Below are positions 1 through 12,500 of a stretch of 64,000 nt of DNA, in pieces. The notes below the pieces were generated by a model. That model searched no databases. It had not been told where the DNA came from and was given only the letters and a program-made list of their open reading frames with translations. A program made the position numbers and the translations under genes. The stretch lies in contig CM063284.1 of assembly GCA_032173965.1 (NCBI GenBank), positions 106,330,410-106,394,409 on the forward strand, in the 5' to 3' direction. How positions within the stretch are numbered: the stretch's first letter is position 1; every line of letters starts with the position of its first letter. The DNA is from Sitta carolinensis (lineage: Eukaryota > Chordata > Aves > Passeriformes > Sittidae).

Positions 1-3000
1 CCTTGGATAGCACTGGTGGGAACATACACCTTCCCAAGGGCAGTGGTTGGGAGCTAGGGTCTTCTTGGTGCCCTCCCACAGCTGATCTTTAGGTTTGTAT
101 AACCTGCTCTGCACTGGCAGCTGAGATGCCATCTCGGGGCTTTGCAACTGCTGCAGATCACCAATTCCTGGCTGGCATCTCCAACATGGCACACATGCTG
201 AGAAAGGCACCACTTGTTCCAACAGCAGAAGTCCCCCCAAGGGCTCTCTCTCCACCACCTCTTGCCCTACCACGGGGCTAAGCCTTTGACAGCTCACTGT
301 GAGCAGCACTGAACCAGCCCTTGGCTCACAGGAGGCAGATGTCACACTGGAGCCTGGCTCTGCTGCCCCCTCTGCCACAGCCTGAGCAAGAAGGAAGCCA
401 ACCCATGCCTTTAGCACCTTAAGACAACTCCAAATATGATAAGATGGATTTTGAAGGCCACTTAGCTCTACTTCCACCCTAATCTAAGTTTTCAGCAAGA
501 CTGATGAGCCTCATGCTGGTCTGCAGAGGTCACCTTCACCAGAGAGAACTGAACCAATCGTGTTTGACAGAGAAGCCAAACTCCACTGTTAACTGTGGTT
601 CTTTGATTTGCTTATGCAACCAGTTTAAACCTGCACTCTTTATTTACCTCAAGCAGAGTCTCAGAAATACAAGCATGCTGCACTAAGGCACAAAAAATGC
701 AAGCAGAATTTAAACAATTCAGTGTTGCTTAACATGTGTAAGTTAAATAAAAAGGCAGGTGCCTTACTGCAGGAGGATACTAAAGCAGTATCTACAGGGA
801 CTGAATTCTCCCAGAGCCCAGACAACGCAAATGCCTGTTGCAGCCAAACAAGCTTCCTGCAGCCATGCCAAGATGCCCTCTGATCAAAGTTCTACAGCAG
901 CCCTGGCTGCTGGTTTGGCCTCTGCCTTTCCAGTGAGACCACCAGCAAGAAAACAAATGGGTGTTCTGCACATTGCTATGAACAGCACAGGCAAGACGGA
1001 GGAAGGAAAAAAAACCCCAAAACTGATGTGGTGTGATCAACAGACTGCAGCCTATCCTTGAAAGTTATGCAAGAGGAGAGGTACACGATGAGCTTTTCCC
1101 ACTGCAAAGGTTCCAGCTAGGATTGCAAAACCTCGGCAATCACACAGGGACTCTTCCATGAGGTCTCCTAGGGTCACTATTCACTTCAAAGTCAGCAGAA
1201 AGGTGGCACAGCAAGGATCCTACTGTATTGCCACAACTGGCTGGCAGAGAGAGTTGTCTGGGGAAAGACAGAATGCTGCAGCCATCACTCCCAGCACTGT
1301 CTGAATTTACAGACTGGAATGTCATGAGGACCCATGGCTGGCTGTGTCATGGCTCACTGGGTGTATGGGCCCAATTTCCCTTGTGGCTCATGATGGTTTC
1401 AGGACTAGTGCTAAAGTTCAAGCATTTATTATTTCATGCTTGTCCCACTCTTCCTTCTTTCTTTCCAAACCTGAATTTTACCACCTGGCAAAAATATGGC
1501 TCATGCCAAACCTAAGGCAGAGTGGGACCCAACATCCACAGACAATATGTCTGTATAAAAAGACCTTTTGTGATAAACTGAGGTAGGCTTAAGAACAATA
1601 TAGATCAGAGTAGTTCTCTTATAAGCTTCTCTTTACAGCATTTTTTTCTGAAAACCAACTAATCTCAATCTAAAATTCTCTAGTCGTAGAAACTGACTGC
1701 CAGCATTTGTAAAACTTACCTTCTTTGTTAGCCTATGTTGTTTTATTTGAAGTTAAAATGTAGACATATTTTCAAGCCCGTCTGGTGGAATTTGTTAGAT
1801 TGAAGCAGATATGCTTCTGGTAACTGTAGCCTTATAGAAACTATGTGTCTTGTCTAGACTAGTCATCCAGTTTCTAGCTACAGATAGATACACATTCCCT
1901 AACACAGCAATCTACTCAAGAAGGGTCATCTCTATGAGGCAACCCTCTTTCCATTGGCTATGAAGGAAACTTGGTCAACTTAGATTAAGGGACTATATTT
2001 TACATATCTAACATCATGTGAGCCAAGCCCCTCTCCTCACTGAAGATTTGTTATCAAGTTCCATCTATAATGTAGACCTTTCCCACAATATAAACTCATT
2101 ATTTAATAGTGCTTTCACATAGATTGCAGGCTCTAATATATCAAGACCAATTTCTAACAGCCATTAAGCAACCAGAAGTGAAATTATTTTAAGAGCTCTT
2201 GAGATTAATTTCCTTACACTCTTTATGACATTCATTCAAGGTTCATGTTCTTTGTTTCCTCTTGCAATAATTTAAGAGACAAACCACTGCTGGGAACAGT
2301 ACATGTCCTTCCACCCCCTCCAGCTGACAAAAATTGGCAGAGTTCAAGAGAAATCCCAGCGAATGGGAGAGAAAAAACTCACAAAGAGCAAGCACTACAG
2401 ATATTGAGATTTATTGCTGATTTTCCCTTTCTGCAAAGCTGTCAAACTGCCACAGTTCCAGAAGGGGATTATCTCCACAAGCCCCTTGGCCTCGGTCCTT
2501 GTCAACAGACAACATGACTAGAGACCTGTGTGTGGCAGCTTGCTGCTTACAGAACAGTTGGAGGCAAAATCCGTCCTCCCAGATCCTGAATTTATGGCAG
2601 GATCTGGGCTCTGACATTGTTTGGTATGACCTGATGTCTGCTTCAAACAGAAAAAACCACTGGGGGCATTCACTGGGGAATGCTGCTTTTCCTGAGTTTA
2701 GTTCCCTGTGCAAGAAGCTGCTACTGAGTGATGCTCACACAGAGCCATCGGCATGAGACAGTGCAGTTTTTCCTTTACCACATCAATCTGATATATTGTC
2801 TTGTGCTTTGAGGCAAAGGCTCCTGACCATCTTTGCCAACTATGCTGCTCCCTTACCAGCACTATTAATAGCATAGGTTCTTTTCCTAATTAAGAAAAAC
2901 AATAGATCCCTTTCCTCATGGTTGCACTTCTTCATTCCTGCTGCTGGTTTTTGGTTTTTTCATGATAGTGTCTCCAGGCTGCAAGTCAGCTCTTTTCCAG

Positions 3001-4022
3001 CTGGTGAGATCTGGTTCCTCTTTATGTGCCTGTCCTTTCAGTGTAAACAAGCAATGCTTCTCCAATTCCACCGATCACAAGGCTGTAAACAAAGTATATC
3101 ACAAATTTAGCATCATGCAAGTCCTACTACTTGATACAAGAAGGTATTATTTTATCGAAACACATTCCAACATAGAGACAGAAACCCAGGTGATTTTTTT
3201 CATTTGTCTTGCTAAGAAAATGCTGAACCCCAAAATATCTTATTTAAATTAACTCATCAGAAACACTTTCCTGTGTTTTAGGGCAGGTGGTGTTCAGTGA
3301 AAATGCCCAGACAGGAATCTAAATGGAGAAGGTTGCCCCTAGTTACAAGAATAGCTGCACACCTCTACACTAGAAAGAATAGGAAAGGAAAGCAATAGAG
3401 TTTGAACCTTATTAGCCTAATGATTCGATCTTGCAATTTCTCTTTGTGTTCTGTCCTGAAAACTTGCCACTTGACACCAACAGGAAGGGATGTAAAGCCT
3501 AGGTTTTGTGGACAAAGTGAAATCTGGGAAAAACTTTTTGCACTGGCATGATCCCACTGGTATAGTGAGGCCAGAAGAAAATCCTGTGTTTGCGACTCTT
3601 GGTGAGGTGAAAGGAGCTGCCCCAGCCAAAAAGGCATATAGGCCCAAGCACTTCTTTCCTGTGCTGCTCACAGCACACCTGTGGCACTAAGGCTGCTCCC
3701 CAAGACTCTGCCTAGGAGCAAGGCTCCAAGTCAGGATGAATGGTTTTACATAAAACCTCACTGAAATATGTTATCAAACCACTCAATGTATGCAACAGTT
3801 AATAATCCCCAAGTCTCCTCTGTTATCTCTTACAGCTGACAGGAAAATGGTAAGATGCCGACTCTTCTTCCCTTTTATAACAGTGCAAAGCTAAGTGCAC
3901 TGACCTTTCAACTTAGCCCCATGGCTTAATTAGCTTATGAAACAGAAAAGCTCCTTACTGAACTTTATAAACAACACAAACTTCTGTTAAGTTAATTTCT
4001 AAGAGTACTCTTTTTTTTCCTG

Positions 4023-4046
4023 AAAAAAAAAAAAAAAAAAAAAAAA
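4023..4046 (+). repeat. (A)24 run
   Basis: Twenty-four consecutive A. No retroposed sequence was recognised next to it. Confidence 0.95.
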
Positions 4047-6008
4047 GAAACATGTAAAGCTGAAGGCTTTGGTCTAATAGCATTACATTCACTTAAATCT
4101 TAGCTTTGGTGAGCTGTTTTAAAAACCACATAATTGCCCTTGTTCCCGAGGGGAAAAAAAATATTGTATAACAACAGCACGACATCGTACAATTACAGAG
4201 TAAACAGCCCTGGAAAGTAGGTGCTACAGACAGTCTGTGACAGTCCACTGGCACAACAGAATAGCTTTGGTGTGGAATTACCAGGAAGGAGCAAAAGCCT
4301 GCAAGGACTGCAAGCTTTTCAAAAAGGGTCTAAACCACTCAGTCTGGTCCACTGCAATCAGTAACAACTTCTGAGTGCTTTTTTCCTGGAGAGGGTTAAC
4401 CCCCATGTTTTATTTCTGCTCCAGTTATAAACACACCCTATGCATTAATTCCTTTGGAAGCTAAGGCTGGATAACATATCCTTTATCCTAAAGGAAAAAA
4501 CCTCAAAACACTACATACAGAAGATCTAAAATCAACAGAGCCTTAGAACTTTTTCTGTTTCCATAGTTGTGTTGTTTTTTAAATTTTTAACAGAGACAAT
4601 AAAAAATAAATCTATCTCTGACATACCATTTAAAAAATTAGACTGGCAATTATGTACAAAAGATAATAAACTGCCCAGCCTTGTTCTGTAAAAAGATGCC
4701 TGCATCTGAGCTGTGCTTTAATATCATGTGTCTTACATCACAGAAGAAGAATCCCTTTCTGAAGGATTCTGAAGGATTTGAAATATTGGGATCCACATGC
4801 CCTTGCAGTCCAAATTACTAGGCAAATGGAAACCATTGTTGTATCTTCAAGATGAAGCAGAGCAAAAACCACAGCTAAATGCCAACCCTTGATTTTACCT
4901 TCATTTTCCCATCTGGCAAATCCTCCAGTTTCTGTGTATAGTGGGGTGACAGCTAACTATACTTGCCCATAGTTCAAAAACGAACATATGTTATTGTCCA
5001 TGACCACACTGGAGCAGCACTAAAATCCTCAGTGATTAATGTTGTCATGAGTGCTTTGCAGCTTCTATCATCCAACGAACTGTTTCCAGTGCTTTGATAA
5101 GTCAAGACACTGCCAATGCACAAGCATTAACAGAATTAAAATTTTAAAATAAATAAATAAAATAAATTGTTTTCTTTTTGAATTACAATAATCAAAATGT
5201 CACAGTGGCCCAAGGGCTAAAGCAAATTTTCTTTTAAACATACAGATGTGTTCATCATGTATAGAAATTTCAGTCCATATAGGGCAGGGGGCACGTGTGC
5301 AACTATATGGGTCTATGTGCTCACATTAATAAAGGTGCACATTAATTTTTATTGCACATGTCAGTGAATACAGATATGTAATCAAAGCCTGCCTCTAGCA
5401 CACACAACAGACCTTCACAAACACATATAAAACATGGTGAAGACCAGCAAGTTAATAGCCTAGACTAGGAGTGCTTTCTAGGTGTTTTGATATTGGTTAA
5501 ATCTTTGACATGCACAGGTTGCATGTATTTCCTAGAGCTAAAAGAAAATGCACAGCTTACTTCAGTATTTGAGATTACATGTGCCTAAAATACAGATAGG
5601 AGTGCATATTCACACATAAGTAAATGGGGTCAGCCTGAGCTGGAGATTCTCCTTTCTCTAAGGCTCTTATCACACCTGAAGAAAGGATATGTTAATTCCA
5701 TTCAGTGCAGAGTTGAATCCTTAGGACTGCAATCAAACTGAATGAATCGTGAATCAAGAGGAAAAAAGGAAGCTTAAAGCTTTTCAAAACTAAGTAGATT
5801 TCTATTTCCATTAACAAATCTGTCCTCAGAGACACATGCCCAACCCCATATTGAGAAGTTATTTGCATGGCAGAAGCATTTAGGAGCATCAGCCATGATC
5901 CCTTTCACTATGTGCTATATAAACATAGATCAAAAAACACTGCCTTTGACCAAAGGAGTTTGCACCCCAAGCCTTTATATGACTACAAAAAAAATTCAGG
6001 TTAGGTGA

Positions 6009-6036
6009 TTTGTAATGTGTGACCACACATTACAAA
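6009..6036. repeat. Perfect 13-bp inverted repeat
   Basis: Arms tttgtaatgtgtg and cacacattacaaa are separated by two bases (ac). It could form a hairpin or cruciform. It lies about 470 bp past the exon 14 donor. Confidence 0.9.
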
Positions 6037-6507
6037 ATCCAGATACAGCTTTGGAAAAAGTTTATTATTGTTATTTTTCCCCAGTTTAATTTTATGCATT
6101 CACAGTGCACAGTGTGTTAGGGAAACTTGAATGCACCCTCTTGGTTAAAAAGATGCTGTTAGCAAACCTTGAGTCCTGTGTTTTACTTCCAGTTCTGCCA
6201 CTAAGTTGCAGCATGACTTTGAGTTATTCATTTATTTGCCCATTGGATCCATTTGCCTCACTGTAAAATGTGCTGAGTGAATTGAGGTGAGGCTTAATGT
6301 TCAATATGTCCATGTTCTCCCACAGAGGCAGAAGAAACACTCTTCTATTGCTGTACTGCATCCATCATTACACACCTGGTTCTCCTCACACACAAAATAA
6401 TACTGACAGCAACAGAACTCGACATTTTAAAGTATTTCCACATGAAGTACTGTGTGAAAATTCATCTTTACTGTTAAGCAAAGTAAAAAGCTCATGTAGG
6501 CACTTAC

Positions 6508-6572
6508 CAAGAGATTGTTAGTACATTGGCAGTCATGACAAAGAAGAACGGTGATAAGCTAGCAGTGATAAC
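6508..6572 (-). CDS. TMEM241: TMEM241 exon 14 (residues 256-277, diverged)
   Basis: It encodes VITASLSPFFFVMTANVLTI, then S and two bases of a codon that would be Cys or Trp. The human counterpart IITAGLSILLFDAILTSATTGC has the same 22-residue length but matches at only about a third of positions. A clean acceptor (tttaacag), a clean donor (ttg|gtaagtg), the correct phase and the exact expected length support it. The helix character is kept. The lower identity leaves some chance that this is a lineage-specific alternative exon. Confidence 0.8.
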
Positions 6573-9500
6573 CTGTTAAATTGAAAAGAAGGAAAAACAC
6601 TGTGATCTTGTGATATCACAAATGAAAACTAAAATACTTTTGCTGAAATTGAATTTACATGTGTGCAGTCATATCTTCTTTAATTTGGAGAAAATAGTAT
6701 GATAGTCACAAATCACAATTTGATTTTGACTCAGACAGAACCCAGGGCACAGCAGAGGCAGGACAGGGAACCAGAGCAGGGGATCCTTTGCCACATATCC
6801 TAGCTGGCCTGGCCTAGAAGCCTGCTGGCTTTTATTTGTTGACAGCAGAGTGGGGAAAGCAGTTGGATCCCAGGTTTGGAAAGCCTTGTATTTCTGAGGA
6901 GAATGAGAGTTTGAAAAGTGTTTACAGGTGTACAAAAACCAAACAAAAATTAACAGGGTATAGGGTTAAGAAAAACAGCACAACTTCGGTAGGTTTATAT
7001 TACAAATCTCTCATTACCCCCAGGTATCCTGGGCAGAGAAATTAGAGGCAAATGACTTTATATTTTCCAAGTACTGATCCCAGAAACAGCTAGATCCTGA
7101 CATACAATGGTTTGTAACAGATCCCTGCCTCAGCAGCTATGGAGCTACCACATCTGCAGCCTGCGTGCAGTTTTGGATGTTTTGCTGCCAGATGGATAAT
7201 GTAAAATGGAAAGAGTTCAAAGAACAGTGACAGAATCATTAGATGGAAGGATTGATTTTCAGTCAACAGTTAGGATAAGCAATGCCTGTGGGAAAGGAAG
7301 ACTTGGTAGTGGTTTACAAAAACTTGGGAAACACAAGCACTGAGGAATGAAAAGAACTATTAAGGTTAATACAAAATTGCCCAAGGAAAAAGATGAAATT
7401 AAGAAACAAAACATTTAAACAATTATCAGCTAAGATTTCCTAATCATTGTTTGCCTAGCTGACTCCCAGGGGACACAGCAGAAATTTCATTCTGTAATCT
7501 ATTACTTGCTAAACATTATAACATGTGCAGTAGGGAAGTGAATGCCATTTCCGAGTAGATTCTGTGCACTACAGCTCGGACTAATAATGTATTAGTCAAT
7601 ACCTGCTATGTTTGTTATAGACACATTTTAAAAGGCAGACTCTGAATCTGCCTGGATTGTAATCAGTGAAGGATCACATGCAGGAGTGGCAGGTGAAGAA
7701 GAGAAGGTTGTGTGTCCTCCCTCCAGTCCCACTCTATGAGTTAGGTGGAGAAGGGGCAATAATCTTTAGATTTAGATTTAGATTATGCAGCACTGAGACC
7801 ATGCAATGGCACAAGAGCAAAGGTGCTCAGTGGGGACTACATAAAGAGTACCTTCTCTGCCCTCTTTGGGGATGTCTTCTACTTTAGGGAGATTCAGGCG
7901 TGCAGGTGGCTTTTTTCTTCCTAGACATTACTGTAAGTCCCACCATGACTGTTCTCCATGTGCCTATAGCCTAGGCCCCAATCAGAGGAAATGAAGCAGG
8001 AGATGGACTTGATCCAGGCAGGACAACACATGACTGCAGACCCACTCCATCCCTGCTCAAACCAAATTGCTTGTACCAATATATATATTGGCATATATAC
8101 CACAGATATACCTCCTGATACAAACTTCATCTGACTTCAGTGTTTTCACACTCCCAGACACAGCAGTGTACAACACAGGCAATGCTGTATAGCTCTAAGC
8201 CAAGAGAAAAAGTGAGCTCCTACTCCTTGGGAAAATCAAAGATATATATCTAATCCTATAGCCTCGTATCTATACAGGTAAGCAAACATACAACTTAACA
8301 TATATACCCAAAAGAGACTGACAGAGAACAAGGACACATCACAGACACAGAGTTATGCTTCAAAACTCAGGATTGTATTGCAGCTGTGCACATTTAGTGG
8401 CCTGTCTCATAGTCATTTGCAGCAAGAGAGAGCTGACACCTACTCCAAACAGTGGAAGTTAACTATTCAGGAACTGAATCTTTCATGCACTTTATCTAAA
8501 AACCAGCTTCGAGGGTGAATATCCATTAGTTCAAAAACAGTGCTCTAATATACGTTTGCATCTTGTTCTAGTGGGCTGGGTTCTCCCCTTACAAACAGTG
8601 CAGCAGATGCACTAACCTACAAGGAACCAATTCTCATTTACTCTGGTGTGAATGCTTGTGGAATTAACTGTACTGAGCTAATTTTAGGTTAATGCCAACT
8701 TATTACATAAAAATATACAATACAAATTACCGACCACATAAACAGAAACTAGCAAAGGATGGCAGCTGTGGCATGTACAGAGCGTTTTCCTTAAGTTCAT
8801 CTCCATCCAAATAAACTGAAGTGCAGTATTTGAGAAGTGGCACAACTTAAAGTTGTGTCACCCACTCCCTTGTTGAGTCCTGTTTATTAGAAACTTGGGA
8901 AGAGGCCAAGAGCAGAGAAACAGGCATTCAAAAACCTCCGAAAGCAGGCCCTATCAGAAACAATACACCATTCTACTGTGATCATCCCAAACCTCTGCAA
9001 AAATGCAGGCTGCAGCCTTTTGGACTATTATAGCTGAATGCTCTTGTATTTTTGAGAAATTATGTAAGAGTCTCTCAGTGCCAAATACAAACAAAATGTG
9101 GGCTGGAAGAGCACATGAAGTAAGCATGTGTAAGGAAAGAAAAAACAAATCACAAACAAACCAAAAGGAAAATATGTTGCTAAAATGTCTACCTTTGATG
9201 GTTTATCTAAAAGAAGAATATGTTTAAAAATGAAAAGCAAGTTTTCAGAGAAGCTAACAATGTATTTCATTCCAGGAGAAGAAGCTAAATCCTAGGGACA
9301 CAGTAGAGAAGGTAAGTTTCCTTTAAGTATATTTTGGTATTGTCTGAAGTGTTTTAAGTGCACATTTAGTTTGAAAAAAAAACACCCACCTACACTGATG
9401 TTCTGAATGGCCTTAAAAAAACCCCAAAACAACAAAATAAATTCACAACAAGCTAAGTGCAGTAATGTCTTTCTTCACTTTAAAGGTCACAGTTGTCCTT

Positions 9501-12500
9501 CCAGACATTCAGATGCTTTAGTAAAAGGAATGAGCTTTCAAGACAAAAGAAAGCAAGTTAAAGGGCAAACTAAAGTTAATGCTTTCCAAATATATTTTGA
9601 TGCTGAATCTTTAAAACTAGGAGGTGGAAAGGAAAATTTTAATTAGCTATAATTTGCCTATTTTGAACAAAGCTCCCCAAGATTTTGACATACAGTCACT
9701 AATTCTATCAAATGATACAGGCTGGATGGTTGAACACCAACTATTTTGGAAACAAGAATAGTTTCATGGACTCTGCCTACTTTTAAAGGAACTGTGACCA
9801 GTCAGTATTATGAAAGCTACTTTGAAAACACGCATACCCTGAAATTTTCTTACAAAATTCTGACCCAGCTTTCCGTGATTAGGAAAAAAATTCAAGCATA
9901 GCATAACTTAACAAAACGTTTCCATGTGAGCTGAAATTTTTCCTGAGAAATCATTTCAAACCCTTCCTTGCATGAAAAAATCAAATCAAAACAAAACAAA
10001 ACAACCTCCCCTCAAGATTGTTACTTAAAATAAATCAGTCTAAGTTTATTGTGTCATTCCATTGTACTGTGAAAACCAGACCCATTTTAAAGGGACACTT
10101 TATCAACATCTATTTGCCTTGATTCCAGCTATGTCTGTAGTTCCAATCACTGACTTATTAACAAGTAATTTAAAAAAAATATCAAAAATCTTGGCATTTC
10201 AAATTGTGCTTTGTACCTCAACCAAAACCCGTAATAGTTCTTTACAATGTGTATCAGCATTGCAGGAAATAAGTGTATCCTTTTAATGGATACTTAATCT
10301 AGGATTGGGTCTGAGGAGAGTGGGTTGATCTCCTTCACACAAGAGATTAGGCCTGAATAGTTAGGTAACAAAACATATAAGTACTCTGGCATTCTTCACA
10401 TAAATACTCTAGTAAAAGGGCTGAACAGGAATCAGGAGAAAAACCAGAGAGCAACTTAGCCAGTTAGAGGTTTCAAACTGATTGTTTACAGGAGATTCCC
10501 AAATTCAGGTCCCCACATAAAGGGTGAAAACTTCAGGCATCCCCATTACTCTGGGAACCAGAGACAGGCTCAGGTGCCATAAAACATTCCGCACACTGCT
10601 TACACTGCCATTTACATTTAACAAGCTCCTATCAAGAACAACACAGCCCTCAACTTCAGGATCCAAAGATATACATTCAATTCCAGAGCTCCAGAGTTTG
10701 CCCCTTACCAGGCTGAGTTACTGGCAACTAGAAAAACAATGGCAGCATTGAAATTCTGGGTAAGAGAGTAAGATCCATGAAACAGAAATATCACAATGCG
10801 TGGAATAACTTGTTGCACAATAGGACAAATTCAGCACATAAAATCACCTTTGCGCAGGAAAAAAAGTAGGCATAGGAAAAAATGTGCTCAGATGCGTCCA
10901 CTTTTTCTAAATCTGCTTTAGTGATTCCTGAGTGGAGGGAGGCACAATTACTACTAGCTTTAAAGGATTCCCAAGGAACTTTGATTGATAGACCATTGCA
11001 CAACTCATGACATGAATTATTTCCTCCTTTCTCCCTATCACTTTATGGTCAGATAAGAAAAATTTCCAAAGAGAAAGTAAAATCTCTCTCATAAATGTTG
11101 TTTCAAGAAAATAAGGGGGGGGAATGGAATTTATTTTAGATTAAGATAACAAAATAAAAAAATGAAGACTGGAGATTTCTTGCTGTAGACCTTAAGAACT
11201 GTCGAGATAAGTATTGAGCCAGCTTCCTGTTAGACTTTTTTCTTGAACATATAACATCAGAAAACTCTGACAAGTCTGACATGTGGCTTGAAGACAGGAG
11301 ATGGCATCCTAAGGGTTTCTGGTCCTTGGCAATGTACAAATTTGGATCCTGGGAGATAGAGGAATGTGGAACTCTGCATTCTTTTCTGCCTTACCTTCCC
11401 CACTGACCAGCTGTGGTTATACCACAGCCTCTGGAGTGTCCAGTCTCGTTTGGTTCAAACCAGACATCACTGGCCAGATGAAAGTGACATTCTTGAGCAA
11501 GCTGCCATGGATCCCTTTCATCCCCAACTTTACAATCACTTCAGAGAAAGATTTTCAGGCTGCAGAAGCTGGCTGTAGATTTTGAATATCTAGCATTTCT
11601 GAGTTGTTCAGGAGCATGTTGTTTATATAGCCAAGAACACAGATGAGGACATTTTCAAAATTTAGATTCTGATTTAATCTTTCTATCTGGAATAGAAAGA
11701 TATGATGGGGATTTTGTCCTGACATGACCATGATTTGTTAATATTATAACTCTACTTGTACATTCCATATAAAACTATGTTTCCTCTGAAACTTCTAAAC
11801 TGCTAAGAAGTTAAATGTCATAGTTCTCACTGTGAAGTGAACACAGAATACTTTACAAAAGTTGTCTTTAGTTTGTGTACACAGAGCCAATCCTTGTAAC
11901 TTCACTTCCCCAAACTGCCAAAACCTCTGTCCTTACAAAAACGCATATTTTTTCCAAAGAGAGTGTTTTGAAACAGCTCATCAAGTTCACTCACTGTTCA
12001 AAATAAATCATTCTATTTACCATTGGGTCATCTTCTCAAAACACCAGGAAAAAGATTCTGATGTACGTAAACTTTGTTTTCATTCTACTGTTGGAATTAA
12101 AGTAATATCAAACTTTTTATAGACATAATATTTGTTTTGTCCCTCTTCTGCATGGTTTAACCAGCTGCTAAGATAATCATCAAAAATCGCTGGGGAAATG
12201 GATCATTGTTAGTGTAACTGAAAACAGCTACAACAAGATAATCCACTACTACCAAAAAAAAATAAAAATTACAGAAGGCAAACATCAATAACAACACATA
12301 TTTATTTTTCTTGAGGGAGAGCCACTGAAATAAATTCCCAGATTTCAGAGTTACATCTCTTTAGTATATATGTTTTCTTCAGAGTAGGCATATGTTACAT
12401 GTGCACACAAAATGTTATGCCAGGAATGGAAATATGTCAAAAAACCCCCCAAATCTTCAGAATAGAAAAAAAGAACAACTAATATTTTAATGCTATCCTC

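Larger units (their letters stand above)
1..6507 (-). other. TMEM241: Start of TMEM241 intron 14; terminal exon not found
   Basis: Downstream of exon 14 I searched the minus strand for the expected C-terminal ~19 residues (like LLLGALGEALLVFSERKSS) and found no match. The segment has A24 (4023-4046), an AAAT microsatellite (about 5143-5166) and a perfect inverted repeat (6009-6036). Positions 1-430 are richer in G+C but match nothing. Confidence 0.6.

Noticed and set aside
1230..1300. Minus-strand segment with an ag and LGVMAAA-like reading, tested as the last TMEM241 exon
   Set aside because: The required phase gives an immediate stop, and the residues do not match the expected C-terminus.
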